Assembly (NCBI GenBank): GCA_009746045.1
Contig: RPFO01002015.1
Coordinates: 2,501-65,967, forward strand
DNA: 63,467 nucleotides
Reading direction: 5' to 3'
Origin: Mesostigma viride
Taxonomy: Eukaryota > Streptophyta > Mesostigmatophyceae > Mesostigmatales > Mesostigmataceae
The position numbers were made by a program, and so were the translations under genes. This document shows positions 1 through 28,447 of this stretch, in pieces (the first letter of the stretch is position 1; every line of letters begins with the position of its first letter). Under the pieces are notes generated by a model, which searched no databases, was not told the origin of the DNA, and worked only from the letters and a program-made list of their open reading frames with translations.

Positions 1-760
1 TTGTAATGAGAAGACAATTGGGGGGTTGGGAAAATATCGGCCACACGGTGAGGCCTTGGCCGCCTTGCTGGTGTCCAGCTCCAGCGGAACTTGGGGAGGG
101 GGGAGAAAACTCTGTGCGCGTCCGTGTCCGTGTGTGTGCGCGCGCGCGTGGATGTGGGAGGGGAAGAAGGGGACATCAGCCCCAAGGTAGACCATGCCCG
201 TGTCCATCTCCAGCTGAAGCAGAGAGATGGGGGCAGAGGGGGAGTAACGAGGAAGGCAGACTTCGATTCGATATTGCCCATGTCCATCTCCAGCTGCAGA
301 TGCGGGGGTTGGGGTTGGGGGGGATAGATGGAGGGAGGATAATGCCACAAATAAAATCTTGCCCATGTCCACCTCCAGCTGGGGACGAGGGAGAGGAGCG
401 TGCATGTGGTGGTGGGGGGGAAAGGAACATCAGGGATATGGAACATCAGCCACACGATAGGCCTTGTCCGTGTCCACCTCCAGCTGGCGAAGGGGAAAAG
501 AAGGGGGGGAAGGAAGAGGGAAAGGGGAGAGGATGAGCAACAAGATAAATGTTGCCCCCGTTCATCTCCAGCTGCAGAAGGGGAGGGAACCGGGGTGGGG
601 GTGGAGGTAGGTAACACAACCAATAGATGGATCTTGCCCGTGTCCATCTCCAGTGGGCAAGGAAGACACACACAGCACGTGTTTGTGTGGGAGAGGAAGG
701 AGGGCACACATGCCACGGAAGATACTTTGCTGGTGACCATCCCCCGCTGGGGCGGGTGGG
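1..760. repeat. Degenerate minisatellite, about 80-105 bp period
   Basis: A motif close to GTCCATCTCCAGCTG recurs near 65, 200, 283, 365, 469, 560 and 640, with G-rich spacers between copies. Spacing is irregular, so this is an old tandem array. Reading frames through it are by-products of the repeat and show no protein family. Confidence 0.7.
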
Positions 761-822
761 TGGGGGTAAGAGAGGTGGAATGGGAAGTGGTTGTGTGTGT
801 TGTGCTTTGTGCCATGGGTGTG

Positions 823-825
<3 letters not shown>

Positions 826-866
<41 letters not shown>

Positions 867-2432
867 AGAGAGAGAGAGAGGAGAGAGGGAGGAGGAGGGA
901 GGGAGGGAGGGAGGGGGGAGGAGGGAGGGAGGGGGAGGGAGGGAGGGAGGGAGGGGGAGGGAGGGAGGAGGAGGGAGGAGGGAGGGAGGGAGGGAGGGAG
1001 GAGGGAGGAGGGAGGAGGGAGGGAGGGAGGGAGGAGGGAGGAGGGAGGGAGGGGGGGGAGGAGGGAGGGAGGGAGGGAGGAGGGAGGGAGGGAGGGAGGG
1101 AGGGAGGGAGGGAGAGGAGGGAGGGAGGGAGGGAGGAGGGAGGGAGGGGGGAGGGAGGGAGGGAGGGAGGGAGGGGAGGGGAGGGAGGGAGGAGGGAGGA
1201 GGAGGGAGGGAGGAGAGGGAGGGAGGAGGAGGGAGGGAGGGAGGGAGGGAGGGAGGAGGGAGGGAGGAGGGAGGGAGGGAGGGAGGGAGGAGGGAGGAGG
1301 AGAGGAGGGAGGAGGAGGGAGGGAGGGGGAGGGAGGGAGGGAGGGAGGGAGGGAGGGAGGGAGGGAGGGAGGAGGGAGAGAGGGAGGGAGGGAGGAGGAG
1401 GGAGGGAGGAGGGAGGGAGGAGGGAGGGAGGGAGGGGGAGGGAGGGAGGGAGGGAGGGAGGGAGGGAGGGAGGGAGGGAGGGAGGGAGGAGGGAGGGAGG
1501 GAGGGAGGGAGGGAGGAGGAGGAGGGAGGGAGGGAGGAGGGAGGAGGGAGGGAGGGAGGGAGGGAGGGAGGGAGGGAGGGAGGGAGGGAGGAGGAGGGAG
1601 GAGGAGGGAGGGAGGAGGGAGGGAGGGAGGGAGGGAGGAGGGAGGGAGGAGGGAGAGGAGGGAGGGAGGGAGGGAGGAGGGAGGAGGAGGAGGAGGGAGG
1701 GAGGGAGGGAGGGAGGGAGGAGGGAGGAGGGAGGGAGGGAGGGAGGGAGGGAGGGAGGGAGGGAGGGAGGAGGGAGGGAGGGAGGGAGGGAGGGAGGAGG
1801 GAGGGAGGGAGGGAGGGAGGAGGGAGGGAGGGAGGGAGGGAGGGAGGAGGGAGGAGGGAGGGAGGGAGGGAGGGAGGAGGGAGGAGGAGGGAGGGAGGGA
1901 GGGAGGGAGGGAGGAGGAGGGAGGGAGGAGGGAGGAGGAGGGAGGAGGGAGGGAGGGAGGGAGGGAGGGAGGGAGGAGGGAGGGAGGGAGGGAGGAGGAG
2001 GAGGAGGGAGGGAGGGAGGGAGGGAGGGAGGAGGAGGGAGGGAGGGAGGGAGGAGGGAGGAGGGAGGGAGGGAGGAGGGAGGAGGAGGGAGGAGGGAGGG
2101 AGGGAGGGAGGGAGGAGGAGGGAGGGAGGAGGGAGGAGGGAGGAGGGAGGGAGGGAGGGAGGAGGGAGGGGAGACAGAGAGAGAGAGGGGGGGAGGGAGG
2201 GAGGGAGGGAGGAGGGAGGGAGGGAGGGAGGGAGGAGGGAGGGAGGGAGGAGGAGAGGGAGGGAGGGAGGGAGGGAGGGAGGGAGGGAGGGAGGGAGGGA
2301 GGGAGGGAGGGAGGGAGGGAGGGAGGGAGGGAGGGAGGGAGGGAGGGAGGGAGGGAGGAGGGAGGGAGGGAGGGGGGGAGGGAGGGAGGGAGGGAGGGAG
2401 GGAGGGAGGGGAGACAGAGAGAGAGAGGGGGG
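826..2432. repeat. Purine-strand GGGA/GGA microsatellite with a GT run at its left edge
   Basis: A short GT run passes into about 1.57 kb of almost pure GGGA and GGA units, with two near-identical interruptions (gagacagagagagaga) near 2170 and 2410. The plus strand is nearly all purine and very G-rich, so G-quadruplex or triplex folding is plausible. Long open frames on both strands are products of the repeat. Confidence 0.95.
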
Positions 2433-4063
2433 TGGAGGGGGGGGGGGACCTTAGTAAGCACAATTGCCAGCAGAAGCCACACTTCCCTCCAACACAATGG
2501 CTATCCAGGGTGAAACATGCCGGCGTGTGGGATGGGGCGTGAGGGATGGGATCCCCCTTTTCCCCAGCATGAAGAGCTACTACCCAGGATGCGAAGCATG
2601 GGCACCATCCACCATCCAACAATAACAACATACAGAAAATTGACAAGCCAACCTATCCTAGAACAACCCACGCGACATATGCCTCCAGAAGGCTGGTGGC
2701 CACCATGCTGTCGATAAAAGCAGATGGGAACTTTATTAAGGCGATGTAGTTAACAAAAGAGTACGTGAAAGTACTACAAAAAAACAGCGTGGAGGAGCTG
2801 CTGGCGTGAATCTGTTGGGTGTGCGCCGCGGGCGCTGGGTTATGCGTGCACATCAATCCATTGGAAGTAGGCAACATAAATCGAACGGACGACACGGGCC
2901 ACCACATGGACAACGCGGGCCACCACGTGCCTGGATCTGTTTGATTCGCACCAAGCGCGCTGGGTGCACCTTGGTGGCCGGCAGGGTGAGCGAGCCGCTT
3001 GTGACGATGGGATGTGCGTTCTGGGTGATCTGGGAGGACGACGATGTTGTTGTTGTGTGTGGGAAGGGGGTGGAGGGGGGGGGACGAGGAAAAAGGGTGG
3101 GGCGGTGCGCCGTGGGAACCCGCCGGGTCAGCCGATGAGATATTGCGGACCAAACCAAATAAGATACTGCAGACGAGGCAAACAAGGAAAGTGGCAACGG
3201 AAAGCTCATCAAAGGGTGTACACTGTACAGGCAGCCCACATGTTCACCCAGACAGGTTTCCAATGATGGGACGGCCTTGATTATGGGAGGCTGATTAGAA
3301 CCGCGCGGCCATGATGAGGGCATGCTAGAAGAGCGCTCCCCGTCGAGTCGATGATGACCTGCGATGAACGGTGGTCTGTGTCTGTGTGTGTATGTGTGTG
3401 TGCGTGTGTGTCTCTGTGTGTCTGTGTGTTTATGTGAAAGTTGGTAAGGAGGCAGTGTGCATGCTGCCTGGCAAAGACGCACGGGTGTGGACCCCAGTCA
3501 TTTTCTGTAGTGATACGTGCTGTATCACTGTATACAGGCATGCTCTATAGTGATCCATACTAGTTGAATGGGCGCGACAGAGAATGGATATAGCACAGGC
3601 TTGCGTTGCTCCGCTACGCCACCCGCACGCGGTTCTACTCCTCTCTGCACGTCACCTACCTCGCTGCCTGTCTCTTATTACTGCCTGATGTCGCTACTGA
3701 GGGCAGGTATCCCGCTAAAAACCTGAAAATATACTTTTCCAAGGGGGTCATGGGCTACCTGATAAATTCAGGGCTGCCACCCTGTCATGAAGGCAATGAT
3801 AGGAATGAGGTAAACTAAAATCAATTTAGCTCTAGGAACAGGACAGCTATAGGAAAAGCAGTTATATAATATAATACTACTAGATATAGATAAGTTTTGG
3901 AGGTAAGTAGATATATAATATAAGAGGTAAGTAGATATATAATGTAATAGATATAGATAAGTTTTAGGCATCACCCTTTCAAGGCATCTCACAAGTAACA
4001 CCAATGTGGCAACCAGCACACGTGGCACCCAGCTGCAAAAGTTTAGGGAGAGCGACCCTGCGA
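2433..4063. other. Stretch with no recognisable gene
   Basis: Only short frames without recognisable domains, a GT-rich run near 3370-3430 and an AT-rich tandem patch near 3840-3965. If the GatB-like gene to the right is intact, this could be part of one of its introns; I found no C-terminal GatB exon here. Confidence 0.5.
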
Positions 4064-4092
4064 CTATGAGCCGTCACCCGTCACCTGGTATC
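4064..4092 (-). repeat. Echo of a GatB exon 3' edge
   Basis: An imperfect copy of 4158-4180, the end of the third GatB exon plus its donor site on the minus strand, placed about 90 bp further into the putative intron. It differs mainly by an internal 7-bp repeat (ccgtcac twice). Confidence 0.75.
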
Positions 4093-4171
4093 CCTTAGCT
4101 TATTCCGTTTCATGTATCGTGGAAAAAAAGTTCCTGACATTCTTTTAACCTATGATGCTATGAGCCGTCAC

Positions 4172-5235
4172 CTGGTATCCATGCGGCAGGTCCGGGTAGA
4201 AGTAGTGCTTGCGCTCAAACAAGCTCCTCTGCTGCACGGTGCCACCGACCGACAGCCCTGTCCGCACGGCTGCTTCGACGCAGGCGCGGTTGATGGCCTG
4301 GCAAGGGTGGTAGAGAAGGGGGGGAGGCGGGGGGAGACAGGAGGGGGACCAGGGAATATTAAAGGGGAGAGCGAAAAGTGGAGAAAATGGGGGAGACAGG
4401 GGGGGGGAAGGGGGGGGGGGAAGGGACGGAAGGGATGAAAGAAGCCGGGGGGGGGAAGAGGGGAGTGGGCAAGAAAGGGGGCAGAGAAGAAGAAGGGGGC
4501 AGAGAGAGGGCCAGCAAGGCTGGAAGGTGAAAACGCTATTCATGTACAGGTAACTCTTGCATGAAATGGTTCGTATGGAGCACAGAGGACAGAGCACCAG
4601 ATTGAAGGCACAGAGCGCAGGAGCACCAAATAGAAAGACACGCACAGGGTGCAGATAACCAAATAGAACGATATGCACAGGTTCTGGGCTTCGCAACGGC
4701 GACCCCTTGGTTTGATGGTGAAAGGTTAAAGGGTACCAGGGCGAAGCATGCACATCACGCATGGGGGCACGTTGTCCACTCCTTGCGCAGCAGGAACGGT
4801 TAACCTACCGGCAACGTCCCAGGGAGCGCCGCATCGAAGACGGAGACGGCAGTATTTGGGGGGAGATTGGCCTGGGCGGGAGCTCCTGTAGCACACGTGC
4901 CAAAAGTACCCGAAATGTACAATATAGTGGACAGTCCACATTAGAGCAGGAAGGCAAGAACTGCAGATTGGAAGGATTTGAACGAGCATACCGCGAACAT
5001 TCTTCTAGTTGCGAGGCAGGTTCACTTGCGCACTTGAGAAAAGTTTTGTGGCAGAATTGATTTGAACGTGCAGCTCCACGCCGACGACCACTTCCAGATC
5101 CGCAGGGATGGCGCTCTTGGCTGCAGTTGCAAAGCTGGCAGTTGCGTGAACAGCGGTATCGGAACAGGGCCACCGCAGGAGACAGGGCGCGGCCCACCTG
5201 TCCAGGTGGGCCGAGGCTATAATTCCTCTCCGCAT
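4172..5235 (-). CDS. GATB: GatB-like organellar amidotransferase subunit, 5' part
   Basis: GatB is the subunit of Glu/Asp-tRNA amidotransferase that binds the tRNA and activates the mischarged residue, in mitochondria and plastids. Exon 1 (5235 to about 5026-5034) starts with a basic, Ser/Ala-rich segment like a transit peptide and then reads [19 protein letters not shown], the family's N-terminal signature. A downstream exon (4297 to 4172) encodes [19 protein letters not shown], which matches the conserved RKNYFYPDLPKGYQ region. A doubtful small exon near 4780-4735 ([13 protein letters not shown]) may be the PVCLGLPG part. Its phase does not join cleanly to the next exon, so a small exon may be missing. 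The C-terminal two thirds were not found and may lie beyond the left edge or be lost. The start was chosen as the Met opening the transit-like peptide. The gene is divergent from the SNF2 gene. Confidence 0.65.
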
Positions 5236-6308
5236 AGCTACAAAACACTAGATAGAAACCTCAATTTTCCGCGCTAACATTAAAAGGATGGGAACAGTCA
5301 ATATTCAAGCTTATCTACCTAAACATCGGATTCCAATGAAGAAAGTCCATTCCGGACTTTGACATTAGTGCAGCGATGTGCATTGATTTTGAAGAACATG
5401 CGCCTTAATCGCGTGATATCCTGCATGTGCCCGCCGAATTTTTGTGCACATGATTATAAAAGGTTTTCATCTCAGCATCTCCACTTGCCTCCCGGAATCA
5501 GTCCGTGCAAAGCAGTGCACATACGGTGTAACTCGTTGACCTTACTGAGGGTGTACGCACTACGCAGTGCACCCATAGCCAGAGGTGTAGGGTGCCACGT
5601 GGCACGATTTTTGCATTATTGGCGTAGTTAAACTGCCACACCCGGCGTTACGGTACATATCAGCAACTACACCGCCAGCCTCAGGTTTAAGATTCTCAGG
5701 TTTAAGATCATGAGCCCCTGGATTCGACGTCTACTAGTACTTTAATTGCATTAGAATGTAGTAAAACTAAGTAGAATCGAATCACAGTAGTAAGATTCTA
5801 TAAGATCATGAGCCCTGGATTGGCCCGACCCCAATCTTAAGCGTGAGGCTGGCGGTGTAGCGCCTCTCATGGCGCGTTGGCCAGGAAGGGCCAGAACTTT
5901 ACAGTACAGTACAGTACAGTAGTTTTCTGGACAGCCCTGAGCCCATCCAAGCCCCAAGGGCCTTGGCTGAAGGCCCAAAGCAAGCCCGAAGCAAGAAGCG
6001 TAGCGATGCCAGCAGCAACTATTTGAAGGTAGAGGCGGGACACGTTCTTCGTTGACACTAATTGAAAAGTGACAGCCCCGAGAGCGCTCGTTTTCAGAAA
6101 TCCATCTTCCGGCACAACCTCAATAATAATGGAGGGCCGATGGGCTGCTGCATTTATTCAAATGTTCGCTCTGAACTCGCCACTGTACTTTTTAGGGTCG
6201 CTGTTATGCAGTAGATCACGAGGCTAGTTTCCTACCTTCGGCTTTGTGTGTCGTCCAGGACCTCTCCGCTTGCCAATTAAGGATTGGGTGTCTGTATATT
6301 AGCAAACA
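5236..6308. promoter_or_regulatory. Divergent intergenic region between GatB-like and SNF2 genes
   Basis: About 1.07 kb separates the two inferred start codons, so both promoters should lie here. No clear TATA box was identified. It contains a small inverted-repeat element (5667-5860) and a short ACAGT run near 5900-5920. Confidence 0.45.
5667..5860. mobile_element. Small inverted-repeat (MITE or foldback-like) element
   Basis: The ends form an imperfect inverted repeat of about 27 bp: CTACACCGCCAGCCTCA at the left and its reverse complement at the right, extended by TTAAGATT. Inside, a segment starting AGATCATGAGCCC occurs twice, about 98 bp apart. No target duplication is clear. Confidence 0.5.
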
Positions 6309-23025
<16,717 letters not shown>

Positions 23026-23086
23026 CCCGGCTGATCCATGACAATGTTCTGCGAGGGTGACCCCACCTGGGGAGTGGGAGTCGTTT

Positions 23087-23091
23087 TGTAA
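23087..23091 (+). terminator. Putative polyadenylation signal TGTAA after SNF2 gene
   Basis: TGTAA lies about 62 nt after the stop codon. UGUAA is the usual poly(A) signal of volvocine and related green algae, so it gives modest support for a green-algal host. Confidence 0.5.
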
Positions 23092-23785
23092 TAATATGAG
23101 ATACAATCAGCTGATGCTCGACATTGCGAGGATCTACGTTTCCAAGTGTGGCGGTACTGATGTCTGAGCTGCAGTTAGTACTTCGAAAACTCTGGGCCCA
23201 GGAGTGGGCCTAAGGCAGAGAGTGTCTAAGGCGATGCCAACTAGGAAGTTTTGTCCTGGAAGGATTGAGACATTCATATGAGCGTGACTGGTACCAAGCC
23301 TTGCCGGTTTCAAATGCTCGTCATTTGCTATGGAGCATGCCCACGTATATGCTATGGAGTATGCTCAAGTAACGCTGGTACGTGTTAATTAATTAATGCC
23401 CATGATCAATCTGTTCCATCAAGGTCAATATGGCAGCATGTGCTTTTTACCAAGCCGTCTGCCAGTTGTGCCGCCGCTTGCACATAGATTGATTTTCATG
23501 ACGGGTGGATGACCTGGTACGCAGAAGATAAATGGGTGGGAGGGCTAGAGCCAGGCCTCCAGCAGCTGTGGTGTATTAAGTTGTTTAAGACACGTCATGT
23601 AATTGAAGGAATGCTTCCAACCTAATTCTCACGTGGTACTACTTTTCATAAGAGGCAGGTGGCTGTTTGCTATGCATGCACTAACCTTAACCCTTCACTG
23701 CATTTCTTGAGAAAGTGTGTGCACTCGAGCTAGTCCTGTGAAGGTGTCGATATTGCTGGTTGTGCTGTTTTTTCTATTGATTATC

Positions 23786-24360
23786 ATAGACACCTGACGG
23801 CACCATCACTCGAATGCTCCGTCACATCCTCGGCATCCGCTACCAAGAGCGCTGCACCCGGCCCGAGCTCTACTGCTCCCTCAGTCACCCATACCATCCG
23901 ACACCGCCGCCTACTCTTTGCCGGCCATCTTGCCCACACAGACCAGGTGAATACCGATGTGGGCCCTGCGCCGGGGGGCTTGATACTGGCCAACCAGGTA
24001 GACATCTCCTCCCAGGGCAGGGCCCCCTTCATCCCCTCGCAACCCACTTCGACCGACTTGCGCGCGCCCCGCATCCATGCGGCGCGACCCGGACTGCTGT
24101 GACACAACTGCTTGAGGATGCAGGGCTTGAGGTACTCCGTGCCCGCATGATTGACAAGGAGAAATGGGCTGCCGTCTGCAATAAGCACCTTCCTGAAGGG
24201 TATCATCCTGTTGTCTCCCCACGGCCCCTGCGGCCCATGCTGCCAGGGTAGAAGTTCGCAGGTAGAGGTTATTGCCCCTGAGGATAGCCACTACTACACA
24301 ACCGCCTCATCTGCCATTACAGTAGAGGACAGCTCGGATGAGGATTATATCCTCATCTAG
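23786..24360 (+). pseudogene. Decayed 3' end of a LINE reverse-transcriptase ORF
   Basis: One frame reads MLRHILGIRYQERCTRPELY and a neighbouring frame reads IRHRRLLFAGHLAHTDQ. Together these resemble the C-terminal tail of non-LTR retrotransposon ORF2 proteins, beyond the reverse transcriptase. Frameshifts and stops break it up, and no upstream RT is present, so it is a 5'-truncated, old copy. An open frame ends at 24251 and another, acidic one, at 24360. Family assignment rests on the two motifs only. Confidence 0.55.
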
Positions 24361-25626
24361 TACTATATGGTTGGGGCATGATGCAGACGATATTTGTCAG
24401 TTTGTTTACACTTTTGTGTAATTAATTAGTTTCTAATGAGATTAGCATAGTACTCCGTGGCATGCTCATGCACATGACACGCAAGTACTTACTTACTTAT
24501 CATCGAAACACTCCGTTTGATGTCAATGGTGAAATGCCGGAGGAACAGGGCATGTGATCCATGCTGAGAAAACCGATGTCAGTCTGACACTGAACTTGCA
24601 TGCCCATGTCCTTCTGCAGGAAAACGAAGGCCAGATGTCAGTTACAAATCTGCACGTTATGCACGCCACTGGACTTACATCTATGCAGTATCAACGGGCG
24701 CTATACAATATGGCATGGTATAGCCTGCCATGCCGTGGCGTGCCCCGGCGTGGCATTTCTTACCCCTCCCCGTGTCCCAAGCGACCAAGCGGATTCAAGG
24801 TAACGCCGAAATTTAAAGCGCCGCCAGCGTCACCCGAAGCTTGCACTTGGGAGGGGATGGAGATCGATCACACAACCAAAGTAGCCTAGAACACCAATTT
24901 TGTGTCGGTCTTGACAGCCTCAATTAACACATTATGATCAGTTGTCCCTGCGGCAGTCCTGCTCCCATGCGCCTTGCTGCATCCATTTGTTCGGATCAAA
25001 CGTGGCGCTCCAAAATCAGGAAGCCTGGTAAAGAACACGACCAACTACCTGGATAGCCTTGGTGAAACAGAAGTTTCCCTTTCCATACCATTACGCACAA
25101 CGCCATTACTCTGTACTTGTCATCTCCCCACCACGTCGTGTTCCAACAGGCCATCAATCATCATCCCCCTGGCACCCCTGCTCTCCTGCGCGGCCTTTTG
25201 TAACTACAGTAGCAAGTGACAAGACAGTAGACACGACGTGGGCATATGATGGTCACAGTTACCGTTTTGTTGGCAAGCAATCGGACATTCGGATGTGAGA
25301 TAATCAGTCCCGCTGGCCGCTGTTTGCCGAGTGGTTACGTCCTAATATTATGTCCCGCGCCAAGCCCCATCTCGAGCGCAATCCCGTCTCCTGGTCGTAT
25401 GCGTTACATACGCGCACAGGTATTTTTTCCAGGTAAATAGGTGTACGTTTATTCCAAATACAGCCAGTAGTACGCGCACAGGTATTACAGTACCTACAAG
25501 TCTCAGCTCTGAAGTTTCAAGTCTCAATGTAAGTGAGTGGACTCATCAGTGACTGATCAAGTACTAAGTGAACAGGCACGGAGGCATTTCACCGGAAAAC
25601 AGGCACGGAGGCAACCCGTTTACGCG
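24361..25626. other. Stretch with no recognisable gene
   Basis: Only short frames without domains. A segment near 25434-25464 (AAATAGGTGTACGTTTATT) recurs inside the hAT element near 37588-37610, so a related element may have left a remnant here. Confidence 0.4.
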
Positions 25627-25918
25627 TTATCAAGTAACGTGCGTGTTTGCAACTTGCCCGTTGAAACTCCACGGCGGAGCCAATTTTCGGAAGAACCTCA
25701 CTCTTCTGCTTGCAAATTAGGGACAAATTCGGTGGATGTATGGATGGATTGACGGATTTTCATCCCCTATTCCTACAGTATGTTTTCTCACGTGTACGGC
25801 CTTATCAAGTAACGTGCGTGTTTGCAACTTGCCCGTTGAAACTCTACGGCGGAGCCAATTTTCGGAAGAACCTCACCCTTATTCTTGCAAATTCGGGACA
25901 AATTCGGTGGATGGATGG
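25627..25918. repeat. Tandem duplication at the left edge of the GGAT array
   Basis: A block of about 118 bp starting TTATCAAGTAACGTGCGTG occurs at 25627 and 25802 (period 175 bp). Copy 1 ends in a short impure GGAT run (GGTGGATGTATGGATGG); copy 2 ends in the large pure array. Confidence 0.85.
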
Positions 25919-27513
25919 ATGGATGGATGGATGGATGGATGGATGGATGGATGGATGGATGGATGGATGGATGGATGGATGGATGGATGGATGGATGGAT
26001 GGATGGATGGATGGATGGATGGATGGATGGATGGATGGATGGATGGATGGATGGATGGATGGATGGATGGATGGATGGATGGATGGATGGATGGATGGAT
26101 GGATGGATGGATGGATGGATGGATGGATGGATGGATGGATGGATGGATGGATGGATGGATGGATGGATGGATGGATGGATGGATGGATGGATGGATGGAT
26201 GGATGGATGGATGGATGGATGGATGGATGGATGGATGGATGGATGGATGGATGGATGGATGGATGGATGGATGGATGGATGGATGGATGGATGGATGGAT
26301 GGATGGATGGATGGATGGATGGATGGATGGATGGATGGATGGATGGATGGATGGATGGATGGATGGATGGATGGATGGATGGATGGATGGATGGATGGAT
26401 GGATGGATGGATGGATGGATGGATGGATGGATGGATGGATGGATGGATGGATGGATGGATGGATGGATGGATGGATGGATGGATGGATGGATGGATGGAT
26501 GGATGGATGGATGGATGGATGGATGGATGGATGGATGGATGGATGGATGGATGGATGGATGGATGGATGGATGGATGGATGGATGGATGGATGGATGGAT
26601 GGATGGATGGATGGATGGATGGATGGATGGATGGATGGATGGATGGATGGATGGATGGATGGATGGATGGATGGATGGATGGATGGATGGATGGATGGAT
26701 GGATGGATGGATGGATGGATGGATGGATGGATGGATGGATGGATGGATGGATGGATGGATGGATGGATGGATGGATGGCCGGATGGATGGATGGATGGAT
26801 GGATGGATGGATGGATGGATGGATGGATGGATGGATGGATGGATGGATGGATGGATGGATGGATGGATGGATGGATGGATGGATGGATGGATGGATGGAT
26901 GGATGGATGGATGGATGGATGGATGGATGGATGGATGGATGGATGGATGGATGGATGGATGGATGGATGGATGGATGGATGGATGGATGGATGGATGGAT
27001 GGATGGATGGATGGATGGATGGATGGATGGATGGATGGATGGATGGATGGATGGATGGATGGATGGATGGATGGATGGATGGATGGATGGATGGATGGAT
27101 GGATGGATGGATGGATGGATGGATGGATGGATGGATGGATGGATGGATGGATGGATGGATGGATGGATGGATGGATGGATGGATGGATGGATGGATGGAT
27201 GGATGGATGGATGGATGGATGGATGGATGGATGGATGGATGGATGGATGGATGGATGGATGGATGGATGGATGGATGGATGGATGGATGGATGGATGGAT
27301 GGATGGATGGATGGATGGATGGATGGATGGATGGATGGATGGATGGATGGATGGATGGATGGATGGATGGATGGATGGATGGATGGATGGATGGATGGAT
27401 GGATGGATGGATGGATGGATGGATGGATGGATGGATGGATGGATGGATGGATGGATGGATGGATGGATGGATGGATGGATGGATGGATGGATGGATGGAT
27501 GGATGGATGGATG
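25909..27513. repeat. GGAT microsatellite, left segment
   Basis: About 1.6 kb of nearly perfect GGAT tetramers with one variant (GGCCGGAT near 26777). WMDG and SIHP frames on both strands are repeat artefacts. It ends exactly at the CACTA element. Confidence 0.98.
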
Positions 27514-27530
27514 CACTAGGAACTCGTTGG

Positions 27531-27860
27531 TGGTAAAAGTGGTAAAAGTGGGTGGTAAAAAGTGGTAAAAAGTGGTAAAAAGTGGTAAAAAGTGGTAAAA
27601 AGTGGTAAAAAGTGGTAAAAAGTGGTAAAAAGTGGTAAAAAGTGGTAAAACGGTGGAAAACGCTAGGAGAAAAGCAGGTGGTAAAATCATTTTACCACCT
27701 TTTACCACCCCTTTTACCACCAAAGTGGTAAAAAATACCACCAAGTGGTAAAAGCGAGGGTGGTAAAAACACGCCACAAAGTGGTAAAAGTGAGGGTGGT
27801 AAAAAGTGGTAAAAAGTGGTAAAAATGAGGGTGGTAAAAAAATACCACAAAGTGGTAAAA
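27531..27860. repeat. CACTA left subterminal repeats
   Basis: Many copies of the 9-11 bp motif AGTGGTAAAAA in both orientations. Subterminal arrays of this kind bind the accessory transposase in En/Spm elements; binding here is inferred. Confidence 0.8.
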
Positions 27861-28447
27861 ATGACAGTGATAAAAAAGGGGAAAATGCAGATTTGCCAGC
27901 ATTACAACACAAGCACTGTTAAGAACAGCTTAACAGGCCATCATTCCAAATGGTTTCTTTATTACAAATAATAATACATCCCATTAACAGTTGTCTCTCT
28001 TGATTTACAATGAGGATTTAGCCCCACATTGGGCGTCTCATCGATACGTTTACACCATTGTGAAATAACACAGGCCGCATCAAGCCCAGCCAATTAATTT
28101 ACTTCTTCTTCAGGTGTCATCATGATCAATGATGCTTCTTTGCCTGAACAAAGCCACACAGTTGCCAGCACTCATGCTCTGGAGGCCTGCAGGCACACAG
28201 AGCACCACCATTGAAGAGGACACAAGGGCAGCAAGGCAGGGGGGGGGGGGCAGTCAGGCACGGCAGATAGTTGTTGCCCAGCAAAACATCCTATGCATGG
28301 TGAAATGGGTTATGCCTGTGGGTATGATGCATGACCTAGCATGAGAGTGATACATACATGAGTAACAAAAATATACGCACATGGCAATTGGGTGTGACAA
28401 CACCACATCACTACATAGCTAAAACGTGCTTCAGAAAAAACATTCCA

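Noticed and set aside
400-2497. Very long open frames of EGGR or LPPS repeats
   Set aside because: Pure by-products of the GGGA/GGA microsatellite; open in several frames on both strands with no domain.
25710-27912. Long WMDG and SIHP repeat proteins (also at 36.1-36.7 and 37.8-39.2 kb)
   Set aside because: GGAT tetranucleotide repeats lack stops in the three plus frames and on the minus strand; not genes.
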